The position numbers and the translations under genes are program-made. Positions 11,701 through 20,408 of a DNA stretch of 63,241 bases are shown here, piece by piece. Where the stretch lies: assembly GCF_003418935.1 (NCBI RefSeq), contig NZ_QVMT01000022.1, forward strand, positions 905 to 64,145, given 5' to 3'. This stretch comes from Emticicia sp. C21 (GTDB lineage: Bacteria > Bacteroidota > Bacteroidia > Cytophagales > Spirosomataceae). Below the pieces are notes generated by a model. It was not told the DNA's origin and ran no database searches. It saw only the letters and a program-made list of their open reading frames with translations. Positions within the stretch are counted from its first letter, which is position 1. Every line of letters begins with the position of its first letter.

Positions 11701-12672
11701 TGGATTAATAACCAGTTGAAGGTTGATAAGTGGGTCTCTCAGCCTTCTGTGACCAATACTTTTACGATGGATTTAGTGGCAGGGCAAAAAGCATATATTG
11801 TAATTGAGTATTATGAGAATACCGGTAATGCCATGATAAAACTAGAATGGGCAAGTGCCAGTCAGACAAAAGAAGTAGTTCCGCAGAGCCAGTTATTCGG
11901 CGTAGCACCGCAACCTATTGCGGGTACAGGCCTGACTGCACGTTATTATAATAATAAAGATCTCACCAGCCTGGTGTTTACGCGTATAGATAAGACTATC
12001 AATTTTAACTGGGGTAATGGTTCTCCTGCCTCAAGTATTTCAAGCGACACTTATTCTGTTCGTTGGGAAGGTTTCTTATTACCGCGCACAACGCAAGTAT
12101 ATAATATTATTATGACAGCAGATGATGGAGTAAGAGTATGGGTTGACAACCGATTGATTATTAATAAATGGGTTAACCAGTCACCAACTACTTTTTCTTA
12201 TGCTATCTTGTTATCAGGTGGAGTGAAAGTACCAATTAAAATAGAATATTATGAGAATACCGGCGGAGCTCAAGCCAAATTAGAGTGGTCTGGGCCAAAC
12301 CAAGCAAGAGAAGTAATTCCACAAAGTCAGTTATTCCCTGTCACAAGTACCACAGGCATTATTAATGATTCACAAGTGCCTGAAATAATAGGTGATTTAA
12401 TAGTAGGAGAGTCGGAAGGAACGGATGTTTTACTTTTCCCAAACCCTGCCGATGAGGCTGTTACTCTCCAGTTAAACAAGCTTGCCAATAGTGCTGTAAG
12501 GTTACAGATGTTCAATGAGAAAGGGGGAGTAGTGCATCAGGAATCATTCAGTAATAAGGCAGAATACCAATTATCGCTCAAAACGTATAGTAGTGGTGTT
12601 TATGTTATTGTGTTAGAGGATGAAACCAAAGAGGTAGGTAAATCGGTCAAAAAACTGATAATAGTTCACTAA
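8719..12672 (+). CDS. Secreted PQQ-type sugar dehydrogenase-like protein with PKD, three PA14 domains and T9SS tail
   Basis: The protein has 1317 residues and an N-terminal signal peptide ending near FGQ (residue 26). Residues about 30-475 resemble the glucose/sorbosone dehydrogenase beta-propeller family (GSDH), including HESHGVGHIAFGTDGTLLAS, WARGLRNPYRFA and GQNFGWPSYEG. A PKD domain follows (about 478-560, WEFGDGSTST), then Ig-like regions, then three PA14 domains (about 767-904, 920-1063, 1069-1207; each with SADDGIRVW-like and IKIEYYEN motifs). A Por-type T9SS sorting tail closes it (about 1234-1317, LFPNPADEAVTLQL). The enzyme family oxidises sugars with PQQ and PA14 domains often bind carbohydrate, so an extracellular carbohydrate-active role is inferred. 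The substrate is unknown. Confidence 0.92.
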   Translation: MKKIYLPKKVSCLFILLFLSELTFGQLPSGFNDQLFLGGWNQVTGFTFDANGRMFVWEKGGKVWIVENGVKKNQPFIDISPEVGDWRDFGLVGFALDPNFISNGNVYLFYVVDRHHLLKFGTSQYSATTNEYFNATIGRITRYTATANSGFSQIDYNTRKVLLGETKSTGMPVLHESHGVGHIAFGTDGTLLASLGDGASYASADQGSAGETYWQQAINDGIITTQENVGAYRCQMLNSLSGKIIRIDPNTGDGIPSNPYWNANSPRSAQSRVWARGLRNPYRFAIKTGTGSPDRNDGNPGIFFIGDVGWNSKEELNVLTTKGQNFGWPSYEGMDAQSAYNNGTYKPATFDRPKLDWRGGSTARGFINGVLANVGSASIIGTSFGGNASTGGFWYTGSSFPTEYKNTYFHADYGGGWIRNISFDDNLNPKQVRNFVPDGSGPIVFLGQQPFQDALLYVKYPGEIRRITYTQSGNKFPTAIASSDKTFGVGPLTVQFTGDQSNDPENGNLNYLWEFGDGSTSTLANPQKTFTTAGNTAYNVKLTVTDNGGAKSSAYVLISPNNTPPTINSSTLSEINTFQVSGKTYLTLDCSASDNETAPAQLNYSWQVALFHNEHNHPEPPINQKTTSTVISPVGCDGATYWYRITLTVQDAQGLATVLSKDIYPNCGGTQQTITFNGLNNKLNTDAPFGISATSTSNLPISYYVLIGPATLVGNVITLSGLPGIVTVAATQPGNNSFAPARPVFQSFTVSKKVDTPTNPPVQNGNGNGLAATYYDNMDLTNPKVARIDNKIDFNWATGSPATDVAADTYSARWIGEILPKYTETYTLTVSADDGIRVWINNQLVLDKWIDQPLTTYNFNVNLVAGQKVPIKIEYYENGGDAAAKLEWASPSQVNEVIPQSQLFGVLVPITPTTPTTPPDGNGNGLAATYYDNANLTTPKLTRIDNKIDFNWGTGSPDVLIGNETYSVRWQGQILPKYSEKYTFSITSDDGVKVWINNQLKVDKWVSQPSVTNTFTMDLVAGQKAYIVIEYYENTGNAMIKLEWASASQTKEVVPQSQLFGVAPQPIAGTGLTARYYNNKDLTSLVFTRIDKTINFNWGNGSPASSISSDTYSVRWEGFLLPRTTQVYNIIMTADDGVRVWVDNRLIINKWVNQSPTTFSYAILLSGGVKVPIKIEYYENTGGAQAKLEWSGPNQAREVIPQSQLFPVTSTTGIINDSQVPEIIGDLIVGESEGTDVLLFPNPADEAVTLQLNKLANSAVRLQMFNEKGGVVHQESFSNKAEYQLSLKTYSSGVYVIVLEDETKEVGKSVKKLIIVH

Positions 12673-12745
12673 CATAGAAAAAATGTGCCTGAATTACAGA
12701 AATGTTTCTAAATTTAGGTACCAAATTGATTGGTATGTGGATAAA

Positions 12746-12771
12746 ATGCCTTGCTTAAAGGCATGATTTTT
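12746..12771 (+). terminator. Probable terminator after the sugar dehydrogenase gene
   Basis: ATGCCTT at 12746-12752 and AAGGCAT at 12758-12764 form a perfect 7-bp stem with a 5-nt loop, followed by GATTTTT. It lies between two co-directional genes, 73 nt past the first stop. Confidence 0.55.
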
Positions 12772-12812
12772 GCAGTTGATTACGTTTAAATAGAAAGCAG
12801 TACTACCGGGCA

Positions 12813-15362
12813 ATGCTATTGAGAAGATTGATAATTCTTATCTTTTTTGCTACTTCTGCTTTTGTCGTTCATGCTCAAAGTACCTCTAAAGCGCTCCAGA
12901 AAGCTGATGCGCAATATGATGCTTTGGCTTACGCAAAAGCAATCGAGTTGTATGAAACTGCTTTGAAAAAACCGAAGGGTTTAACCGATGAAGAAACCCA
13001 GAAAGCAAAAATCCAACTAGCCTTGGCTTACCGTCAGGTAAAAGACTTTGCCAATGCCGAAAGAGTTTTCAGAGATGTGCTAGGTGCTAATCCGGTTTTA
13101 AAAGGTGAAGATGTAAAAGCCTATCGCCATTTCGCTCAAGTACTAACCAGTAATGGCAAATATGACGAAGCCAATCAATACTGGCAAAAATTCAATGAAC
13201 TACAAGAGCAGGATAAACGAGGTGAAGAGTTTATTAAACTCAATAGCAATCGAGGTGCGTTAGAGCGCAACGCTGGTAGTTATCGCGTAGAATACGTCGG
13301 CATTAATTCAAGTAGTGCCGATTTTAGCCCGATTTATTATAAAAAAGGTCTGGTATTCGTCTCAGGCCGTACGGGCAACGCTACCATCAAAAGAGTTTTC
13401 AATTGGGATGCCTCTTCTTTTCTTGATTTATTTTATTTAGAAGACCTGAAGGTGCTAAACACAGAAACTGGTGCATCTGCTATTGGTACGAGTTCTTCTT
13501 CCACTACAAAAGCGCCAGGCCCTTCCAATAGATTAGGGAATGATTACTATACACAGCCTACCTCAAACGATAGCAAAACCGTAGGCCGGAAAGGAAGCGA
13601 CTATGTGGCAGGTAGCAAAGACCTGGATTACGAAGAAGAACCAAGTATCCCTACTCAGAAATTCAGCAAAACGCTCAATTCAAAATACCATGAGGGGCCG
13701 TGTACGTTTTTCCACGATGGTTCAAAAATTGTCTTTACCCGTAATGCGCAAAGTGTGAATGGAGGAATTTTTGGTCAGAAAAAAAATTCGGGTATCACTC
13801 GTTTAAAACTCTACATGGCTTTTTATGAAGACAATGAGTGGAAAAAAGTAAGAGAATTGCCTTTTAACAGTAACGATTTTTCTTGTGGTCATCCAACTAT
13901 TACCATCGATGATAAAATACTGTATTTTGTTTCGGATATGCCCGGTGGTTATGGCGGCACAGACATCTGGATGACCAGATATACTAATGGTGATTGGACA
14001 AAACCTGAAAACTTAGGTGCAAGTGTCAATACACGAGGCAATGAAATGTTTCCTTTTGTTGATGAAAGGGGCAACCTGTATTTCTCGTCTGACGGTCATC
14101 CGGGTCTAGGCGATTTAGATATTTTTTTTATGTCGATGAATACGGCTACAGGTATGCCTTCAGGTAAACCGAGAAACCTGGGCGCTCCCTTGAACTCAAA
14201 TAAAGATGATTTTGGGATTATAACAGATAGCGAACGCCAGTCTGGATTTATGAGCAGCAACCGTAAGAGAGGTGGGAATGATGATGATATTTATAAATTT
14301 ACGCGTTTAGGAGCAGTTTATGGTTGTAGAGAAGTGGTGGTTAATATCTTTGATTCTGAAAGCAAAAAACCTTTTGATCGCATAAGATTTGAGTATGAAA
14401 CCAAGGGGAAATCTGATACTAAAGAAAGTGCCATTACCAATAATCTTGGAACTATCAAACTTTGTCTCGAAGCAGACAATGACTTTAATTTCATTGTCAA
14501 ACAAAATGGCTATCAGCAGACAGTAGTCAATTTTTCTAATAAAGATGCTTCCGATTATGAATCATCAAAACTGGATATTTATCTGAAACGTGAAGCAGTT
14601 ATGGCTGATAATACCAAAAAGAAGCCGAATGAAACAAAAACTGCGCCTAACGAGATTTTGCTTTCAAAAGGAAATAAAAATAATACATCAACGATTTTTA
14701 GAGGAGTTGTAACTGCCGGACGGGATAGCACACCTATCGCCGGTGTATTGATTCGTTTTATTAATCAGTGTACCAATCAGGTACAGGAAATGGTAACAGG
14801 GGCCGACGGCTCTTATGAATTTAAAAGAGATTTGAATTGTGACTATCTGCTAGAGGCTGTCAAAGAGAATTTTGGAAGAAGCTTTGAGTTAGTAGAGAAA
14901 ATAGCTGAGAAAAGAAGCATTACCAATATCTTTAAAAAGAAAACTGTCAAAGCCAATGTAGGTTCTTTATTTGATACCAAACTCTATAAGGTTGGAGATA
15001 TAGTGCAATTAGATAATATATACTACGATTCTGAAAGTTATAAAATAAGGGGAGAGTCGGTAAGGGAATTAGAGAAACTGGTGCAAACCATGCAGAAAAA
15101 CCCTAATATGATTATTGAAATACGCTCACATACCGATACAAGAGGCAATGCACAGGATAATCTGGCTCTCTCGCAACTAAGAGCAAATGAGGTGGTAAAC
15201 TTCTTAGCTAAAAAAGGCATAGCCAAAGCCAGAATGAAAGGGGTAGGAATGGGCGAAAAAGAACCCGTGAATGGCTGCGGCGACGGAGTTCAATGTACCG
15301 AAGCAGAACATCAAAGAAATCGCCGCACCGAATTCAAAATCCTCTCTATTGAACGCAAATAA
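12813..15362 (+). CDS. OmpA-family envelope protein, TPR / PD40 propeller / regulatory domain / OmpA (PorE-like order)
   Basis: The protein has 849 residues with a signal peptide ending VVHAQ (residue 22). Domains in order: TPR repeats (about 30-145), a PD40-type beta-propeller (about 165-500, with SDMPGGYGGTDIW near 374), a carboxypeptidase-regulatory-like fold (about 627-690), and a C-terminal OmpA peptidoglycan-binding domain (about 729-845, with EIRSHTDTRGNAQDN and QRNRRTEF). The same order is known for PorE, the T9SS component that links the machine to peptidoglycan. Cytophagales carry several paralogues, so I call it PorE-like, not PorE. A separate hairpin and a 140-bp gap precede it, so it is probably transcribed on its own. 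Confidence 0.9.
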   Translation: MLLRRLIILIFFATSAFVVHAQSTSKALQKADAQYDALAYAKAIELYETALKKPKGLTDEETQKAKIQLALAYRQVKDFANAERVFRDVLGANPVLKGEDVKAYRHFAQVLTSNGKYDEANQYWQKFNELQEQDKRGEEFIKLNSNRGALERNAGSYRVEYVGINSSSADFSPIYYKKGLVFVSGRTGNATIKRVFNWDASSFLDLFYLEDLKVLNTETGASAIGTSSSSTTKAPGPSNRLGNDYYTQPTSNDSKTVGRKGSDYVAGSKDLDYEEEPSIPTQKFSKTLNSKYHEGPCTFFHDGSKIVFTRNAQSVNGGIFGQKKNSGITRLKLYMAFYEDNEWKKVRELPFNSNDFSCGHPTITIDDKILYFVSDMPGGYGGTDIWMTRYTNGDWTKPENLGASVNTRGNEMFPFVDERGNLYFSSDGHPGLGDLDIFFMSMNTATGMPSGKPRNLGAPLNSNKDDFGIITDSERQSGFMSSNRKRGGNDDDIYKFTRLGAVYGCREVVVNIFDSESKKPFDRIRFEYETKGKSDTKESAITNNLGTIKLCLEADNDFNFIVKQNGYQQTVVNFSNKDASDYESSKLDIYLKREAVMADNTKKKPNETKTAPNEILLSKGNKNNTSTIFRGVVTAGRDSTPIAGVLIRFINQCTNQVQEMVTGADGSYEFKRDLNCDYLLEAVKENFGRSFELVEKIAEKRSITNIFKKKTVKANVGSLFDTKLYKVGDIVQLDNIYYDSESYKIRGESVRELEKLVQTMQKNPNMIIEIRSHTDTRGNAQDNLALSQLRANEVVNFLAKKGIAKARMKGVGMGEKEPVNGCGDGVQCTEAEHQRNRRTEFKILSIERK

Positions 15363-15439
15363 CACAACTGAAATCTTTAAAGGTAGTGTATGGTATTAAA
15401 ATATGTACATATATTCCCTTACAGCACATCGGGAATTCT

Positions 15440-15447
15440 TACCTTTG
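15440..15447 (+). promoter_or_regulatory. Bacteroidota -7 promoter element
   Basis: TACCTTTG at 15440-15447 is an exact TAnnTTTG match, 43 nt before the start codon of the pseudouridine synthase gene. No good TTTG -33 box is seen at the usual 19-21 nt spacing, so only the -7 element is supported. Confidence 0.45.
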
Positions 15448-15489
15448 CTATATAAAATAGTACACGATGTGCTTTGAGAATGAATAAAG

Positions 15490-16404
15490 ATGAGGAATTT
15501 TAAGAAAGATAATTATATACAGAAGAATACCAATAAGCCAGTAGAAACAAAGTTTACGGTAAAAGAAGAAACAGAGTTATTGGTATTTCTACTTAGAAAT
15601 ATCAATAAGAGCCGGAATGATGTAAAAGTATTGCTTCGGGATAAACACATTTTTGTTGAGGGAAGGGCGGTTACTCAATTTAACCATATTTTAAAAGCCG
15701 GGCAATCGGTAGAAATAAAGTGGAAGAAAGCACCGGAAGAGCAAAAGCAAAAAGGATTATCAATTGTGTTTGAAGACCAATATCTGATTGTTATTGAGAA
15801 GCAGGAGGGGGTACTATCGATTGCTACAGAAAAACAAAAAGACAACAATGCCTACAGTACCTTGAGTGCTTATGTAAAAAGACAGAATCCGGCTAATCGT
15901 ATATTTATCGTCCATCGACTAGACCGCGAAACTTCGGGTTTAATGATATTTGCCAAAAGTGAAAAAGTACAGAAACTCTTACAGGAATCATGGAATGAAA
16001 CGATTGAAGAACGTACTTATCTGGCCGTAACCGAAGGCTCTGTAGAGAACGATGAAGGAACTGTAGTTTCTTATCTGGTTGAGAGTAAAGCTTTGGTAGT
16101 TTATTCAAGCCCAAACCCAGCTCTAGGGCAAAAAGCCATCACACACTATGAGGTCTTAAGACGAAGCAGCAAATATTCTTTAGTTAAATTCAATTTAGAA
16201 ACAGGGCGTAAAAATCAGATACGTGTACATGCGAAAGATATGAAACACCCGATTGTAGGCGATGCCAAATATGGCGCTATAAGCAATCCAATTAATCGTT
16301 TGGGATTACATGCCTGGGTACTTTCATTTAAGCATCCAATTACGAAAGAGGATTTGCGCTATGAAACAGAAGTACCGTCAAAGTTTATGAAATTATTCGA
16401 TTAA
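15490..16404 (+). CDS. RluA-family pseudouridine synthase
   Basis: The protein has 304 residues, a normal length for the family. An N-terminal S4 RNA-binding domain (about 22-75) precedes the catalytic domain. The motif HRLDRETSGL begins at about residue 142 and contains the catalytic aspartate of RluA-type enzymes. A later RKNQIRVHAKDMKHPIVGDAKYG stretch is also characteristic (quoted in part: QIRVHA, HPIVGD). The enzyme would convert uridine to pseudouridine in rRNA or tRNA in the cytoplasm; the target site cannot be read from the sequence. It is convergent with the next gene, 15 bp away. Confidence 0.94.
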   Translation: MRNFKKDNYIQKNTNKPVETKFTVKEETELLVFLLRNINKSRNDVKVLLRDKHIFVEGRAVTQFNHILKAGQSVEIKWKKAPEEQKQKGLSIVFEDQYLIVIEKQEGVLSIATEKQKDNNAYSTLSAYVKRQNPANRIFIVHRLDRETSGLMIFAKSEKVQKLLQESWNETIEERTYLAVTEGSVENDEGTVVSYLVESKALVVYSSPNPALGQKAITHYEVLRRSSKYSLVKFNLETGRKNQIRVHAKDMKHPIVGDAKYGAISNPINRLGLHAWVLSFKHPITKEDLRYETEVPSKFMKLFD

Positions 16405-16419
16405 ATGTTTTAGAAAAAA

Positions 16420-16725
16420 TCAAGCAATTTCCTCTAAAAGGCTACTAAAATGAACAACCTTACCTCTGAAAAGCATATTATGTCTGTCTAAAATCTTTTC
16501 TTTATGGTTGAGGTCGAAATTCAGGAAGTCTTCCATACTTTTAAAATGAAACTGGATAGAGTAAGTGTTTCCAGCGTTCTCAACTTCAGTTAGCAGCTTT
16601 AGAATAGACGAATTATATGGTAATTTAGTTTGCATGACAGGCGGTAAAAAGTTCGCCTTCATCCATTTAAGCCATTGTTGATGAATAGGTGTTTCAACAT
16701 TGAAAGTGATATTAAAAAGAAACAT
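16420..16725 (-). CDS. DUF4286 family protein
   Basis: This 101-residue protein starts MFLFNITFNVETPIHQQWLK. It shows the family pattern of a short N-terminal strand, the (H/E)xxWLxWMKxxxxPxVM segment and a C-terminal R.HNM.RG.VVHFSSLLE-like end. Members are small single-domain cytoplasmic proteins of unknown biochemical function, common in Bacteroidota and apparently related in fold to ferredoxin-like dimers. The gene is convergent with the pseudouridine synthase and divergent from the YfhO gene. Confidence 0.85.
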   Translation of the reverse strand: MFLFNITFNVETPIHQQWLKWMKANFLPPVMQTKLPYNSSILKLLTEVENAGNTYSIQFHFKSMEDFLNFDLNHKEKILDRHNMLFRGKVVHFSSLLEEIA

Positions 16726-16865
16726 AAACGCTGATTTTTAAATAAAAGATTTGCAAATCTCGGAAAGAAATTTGGTCTTATTCTTACCGAGTTTAATTTT
16801 TCTTTGCGTTCTTTGTACTGAGAACCACCTTGATTGATTTTATTTCCATCATATTCTTTTAAAAA

Positions 16866-19343
16866 ATGTTTAAAAAGTTTATCCCTACTATTCTAGCAAT
16901 CGTCGGCTTTGTTGTGATTAGTTTTTTATATGCTTCTCCGCTTTTGCAAGGGAAACGTCTCGGTCTACACGATATTCAGATGGCTTCTGCTGCTGCAAAA
17001 GAACTCAACGATTTTCATAAACAAACAGGTGATTGGGGTTGGTGGACAAACTCAATGTTTGGTGGTATGCCCAGCTATATGATTGTAGGAGGCTACCCGA
17101 ATAGCTGGTCAAGTTGGTTAGGAGCAACTTTATTAGATATTTTTCCCGTTCCGGCCAATGTATTGATAGCCCTGATGATAGGCTTTTACGTATTATTGCG
17201 TGTACTAAACGTAAACAGATGGCTTAGTTTCTTTGGCTCGGTTGCTTATGCCTTTGGTACAAGTGCCTTTCTATTTCTGGAAGCAGGTCATATCTCAAAA
17301 ATCATTGCATTAGCCTTTGCACCGGGAGTGCTGGCAGGCTTTATAGCTGTTTTCAGAGGAAGATATTGGCTGGGTATTGCCATTACAACACTCTTTATGG
17401 GCTTAGAGATTTACGCCAATCACCCGCAGATAACTTACTATTTATTCTTCCTTTTAGGGTTTTATACTATTTTTGAAAGCTACCTGCATGTTAAAAAAAG
17501 TAATTTCTCAGGTCTGTTAAAGGCTTATGCCATTATTTTAGTGTGTCTGGCAATAGGTGTGGGTACGCGTGGCATGTATTTGTGGAATACCTTAGTGTAT
17601 ACTAAAGAAACTACCCGTGGAAAATCTGAATTGACCTTAGGAAATATCAACCGTTCGTCAGACGGTTTAGACAGAGATTACGCGTTTGGGCAGAATTATG
17701 CTTTCAGCAAGCTGGAAACACTTACCTTTTTAGCACCGAATTTTGTAGGTGGGTCTTCCAGTGGTAATGCCGGGACTAGTTCTGAAACCTATAAAATGAT
17801 GATTGGAAAGGGTATTGATGCCGGTACTGCGCTTAATTTTAGTTCTAACTTGCCACTATATTTTGGCCCACAGGGTTACACATCCGGAGCGTTTTATTCC
17901 GGTATATTAGTTTTGTTTTTTTTCCTGCTATCACTATTTATCGTTAAGGATGGGCTGAAATACGTGCTATTAGCTACTTCAATTATTTATTTGTTTATAG
18001 CCTGGGGTAGTTATTTTAGTGGTTTCAACTATTTTATGTTTGATTACTTTCCCTATTTCAATAAATTCAGGGATAGTAAGATGATACTGACATTGTTACA
18101 CCTATGTCTGGTATTAGGTGGTATGTTAGGCATTAAGCAAATTGTAGATAATAACCTTAGTTTCAAAGATCTGAAAAAGCCTTTGATATATTCTTTGGGT
18201 GGCTTATTAGGAGTTATAATCATCGGCTATTTCCTTCTTGATTTCCGCTCGCCAAACGATGAAGGTTTTGTGAAAAATATTGCTCAGGCCAATGGTCAGG
18301 ATTTTGCCAACTCATTATTAGCCTCTATTATTGCCGACCGTCAATCAGCTGTCATAAGTGATATTCTGCGTTCATTATTCTTATTGGCTGCTGCTGCAGG
18401 TTTAATATGGGCATTTACCACGCAAAAGATTAAAGCCAATGTATTTATTATTGTGTTGGGTACATTAACCATTTTAGATTTAATTCTGGTGGATAAGCGC
18501 TATGTGAATAATTCTGATTTCCAGCCAAAATCGGCAATTGTAAGTCAATCTTATACGCCGTCACCGGCCGATGAGCAAATTTTACAGGATAAAGACCCTG
18601 ATTTCAGAGTTATCGATTTGGCAACAAACCAGAGCTTCTGGTCAGATGCTAAAATCTCTTATTTCCATAAATCTGTGGGAGGATATCATGGTGCGAAATT
18701 GAAGCGTATGCAGGAATTGTACGAAAACGCTATGATAAAAGATGGTAAGTTGAACATGCCGATTCTCAACATGCTTAATACCAAGTATTTCATTACACCC
18801 GGCCAGAATGGTGAACCTGTGGCTCAGCAAAACCCTGAGGCTTTAGGAAACGCCTGGTTTGTCAATGAAATAAAAGTGGTAAAAAATGCCGATGAAGAAC
18901 TTAAATCGGTCAATAACTTTAATCCCCGTACTGTAGCTTTTGTTGACCAGAGATATAACAGCTATCTAAACGGAAAATCTTTGAATCAGGATACAACGGC
19001 TAGCATTAAACTGACTGAATATAAACCGAATGCATTGACTTACGAGTCAAACTCAGCATCGAATCAGGTAGCAGTTTTCTCAGAAGTATATTATAGAGGT
19101 AACGAGGATTGGAAATCTTATGTAGATGGTCAGGAAACACCACACTTCAGAGCCAATTATGTATTACGTGCTATGGTAGTTCCGGCAGGAAAACATAAGA
19201 TAGAGTTCAAATTCGAACCGAAATCAGTTACAGTCGGAACAAAGATTGACCTATTCTCTTCCATTGCATTTGTATTATTGATTATAGGTGGCTTGGTAAT
19301 GGAATTCAGAAGCAAAAAAGAAGATGAAAAACCAAAGGCTTAG
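16866..19343 (+). CDS. YfhO family integral membrane protein
   Basis: The protein has 825 residues with many hydrophobic segments (about 12). The first is at residues 5-25, and a final one lies near the C terminus before a short charged tail (FRSKKEDEKPKA). The conserved first-loop motif WGWWTNSMFGGMPSYM and the later EVYYRGNEDWKSYVDG segment match the YfhO family. Characterised members act in glycosylation of cell-wall or surface polymers. It heads a same-strand run with a GT2 and an FkbM methyltransferase, supporting a surface-glycan role (inferred). Confidence 0.9.
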   Translation: MFKKFIPTILAIVGFVVISFLYASPLLQGKRLGLHDIQMASAAAKELNDFHKQTGDWGWWTNSMFGGMPSYMIVGGYPNSWSSWLGATLLDIFPVPANVLIALMIGFYVLLRVLNVNRWLSFFGSVAYAFGTSAFLFLEAGHISKIIALAFAPGVLAGFIAVFRGRYWLGIAITTLFMGLEIYANHPQITYYLFFLLGFYTIFESYLHVKKSNFSGLLKAYAIILVCLAIGVGTRGMYLWNTLVYTKETTRGKSELTLGNINRSSDGLDRDYAFGQNYAFSKLETLTFLAPNFVGGSSSGNAGTSSETYKMMIGKGIDAGTALNFSSNLPLYFGPQGYTSGAFYSGILVLFFFLLSLFIVKDGLKYVLLATSIIYLFIAWGSYFSGFNYFMFDYFPYFNKFRDSKMILTLLHLCLVLGGMLGIKQIVDNNLSFKDLKKPLIYSLGGLLGVIIIGYFLLDFRSPNDEGFVKNIAQANGQDFANSLLASIIADRQSAVISDILRSLFLLAAAAGLIWAFTTQKIKANVFIIVLGTLTILDLILVDKRYVNNSDFQPKSAIVSQSYTPSPADEQILQDKDPDFRVIDLATNQSFWSDAKISYFHKSVGGYHGAKLKRMQELYENAMIKDGKLNMPILNMLNTKYFITPGQNGEPVAQQNPEALGNAWFVNEIKVVKNADEELKSVNNFNPRTVAFVDQRYNSYLNGKSLNQDTTASIKLTEYKPNALTYESNSASNQVAVFSEVYYRGNEDWKSYVDGQETPHFRANYVLRAMVVPAGKHKIEFKFEPKSVTVGTKIDLFSSIAFVLLIIGGLVMEFRSKKEDEKPKA

Positions 19344-19396
19344 TGTAACTAAGTTAAGGAAGAAGATAAAGAGTTGTTTGATTTAATTAATAAGAT

Positions 19397-20392
19397 ATGC
19401 CAGTTGTTTCAGTGTTAATGCCTGTCTATAATGCAGAAAGGTATGTTAAGGAAGCGATTAATAGCATTTTAAATCAGACATTTAAAGATTTTGAATTAGT
19501 TGTTCTGAACGATGCCTCAAGCGATTCGAGTAAAGAGATTATTCTTTCCTTTCAGGATGCCCGGATTAGATATATAGAAAATGAACACAATAGAGGACTA
19601 TCTTTTTCAAGAAACCGTTTGTTAAGTGAGGTTACAGGTGAGTATATTGCCTGGCTTGATGCTGATGATATTGCCCACCCTACAAGGCTTGAAGAAGAGT
19701 ATAGATTTTTAGAAGAACATAGCAATCATGCCATGGTAGCAAGCTGGGCAAGATTGATTGATTCAGAAGGGAAGCCAACGGGTAATTATATTAAATCGTA
19801 CATCCCGGATGAATACTTGTCGGCTTTGTTGTTATTTGTGAATTACTTTGTTCAATCAAGTGTAATGTTGAGGAAGAGTCAACTTCCTGAGGTGCATTAT
19901 CGACCGGAGTTCCCTCCTACAGAAGATTATGAACTTTGGGTGAGGGTTGCGGCTCAGCATGAAGTAGCTATTCTACCAAAAACACTGGTCGACTATCGTA
20001 TTCATACGACCAATATAAGCTCGCTTCAACAACAGAAGTCAGAAAAAGCGGTCAAACTGAACCATAAAATGCAATTAGAAAATTTAGGAATATTGCCAAG
20101 TGACGAAGAAGTAAATTTACACTACAATATTGCCTTCAAAAAGGCAGAAAATTTAGCGTTTCTGCAACTAACAGCTGATTGGCTGCATCGCATTAATCAA
20201 CAGAATGAAATTAGTAAAAGATTTGAGCCTAAGGCCTTACATTATATACTGGCCCATCGCTGGATAAAAGTATGTACAAGTAATAAAGCATTAGGTGTAA
20301 AAGCTTTAAAACTATATTTTAAAAGTAAGTTTGCCGAAATACGCTTACGAAATACTTTTTTAATTATGCAATATATTTTAAAATCAAAATAA
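19397..20392 (+). CDS. Glycosyltransferase family 2
   Basis: The protein has 331 residues with a classic GT-A N-terminus: VSVLMPVYNAERYVKEAI, then FELVVLNDASSD, and the metal-binding motif DADD at about residues 88-91. PPTEDYELWVR near residue 175 is the usual acceptor-side ED motif region. No membrane segment is evident, so it is a cytosolic or peripheral transferase. Donor and acceptor sugars are unknown. It follows the YfhO gene by 53 bp and precedes a lipoprotein gene by 16 bp, suggesting an operon. Confidence 0.92.
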   Translation: MPVVSVLMPVYNAERYVKEAINSILNQTFKDFELVVLNDASSDSSKEIILSFQDARIRYIENEHNRGLSFSRNRLLSEVTGEYIAWLDADDIAHPTRLEEEYRFLEEHSNHAMVASWARLIDSEGKPTGNYIKSYIPDEYLSALLLFVNYFVQSSVMLRKSQLPEVHYRPEFPPTEDYELWVRVAAQHEVAILPKTLVDYRIHTTNISSLQQQKSEKAVKLNHKMQLENLGILPSDEEVNLHYNIAFKKAENLAFLQLTADWLHRINQQNEISKRFEPKALHYILAHRWIKVCTSNKALGVKALKLYFKSKFAEIRLRNTFLIMQYILKSK

Positions 20393-20408
20393 TAATTTCT
20401 GAATTGAA

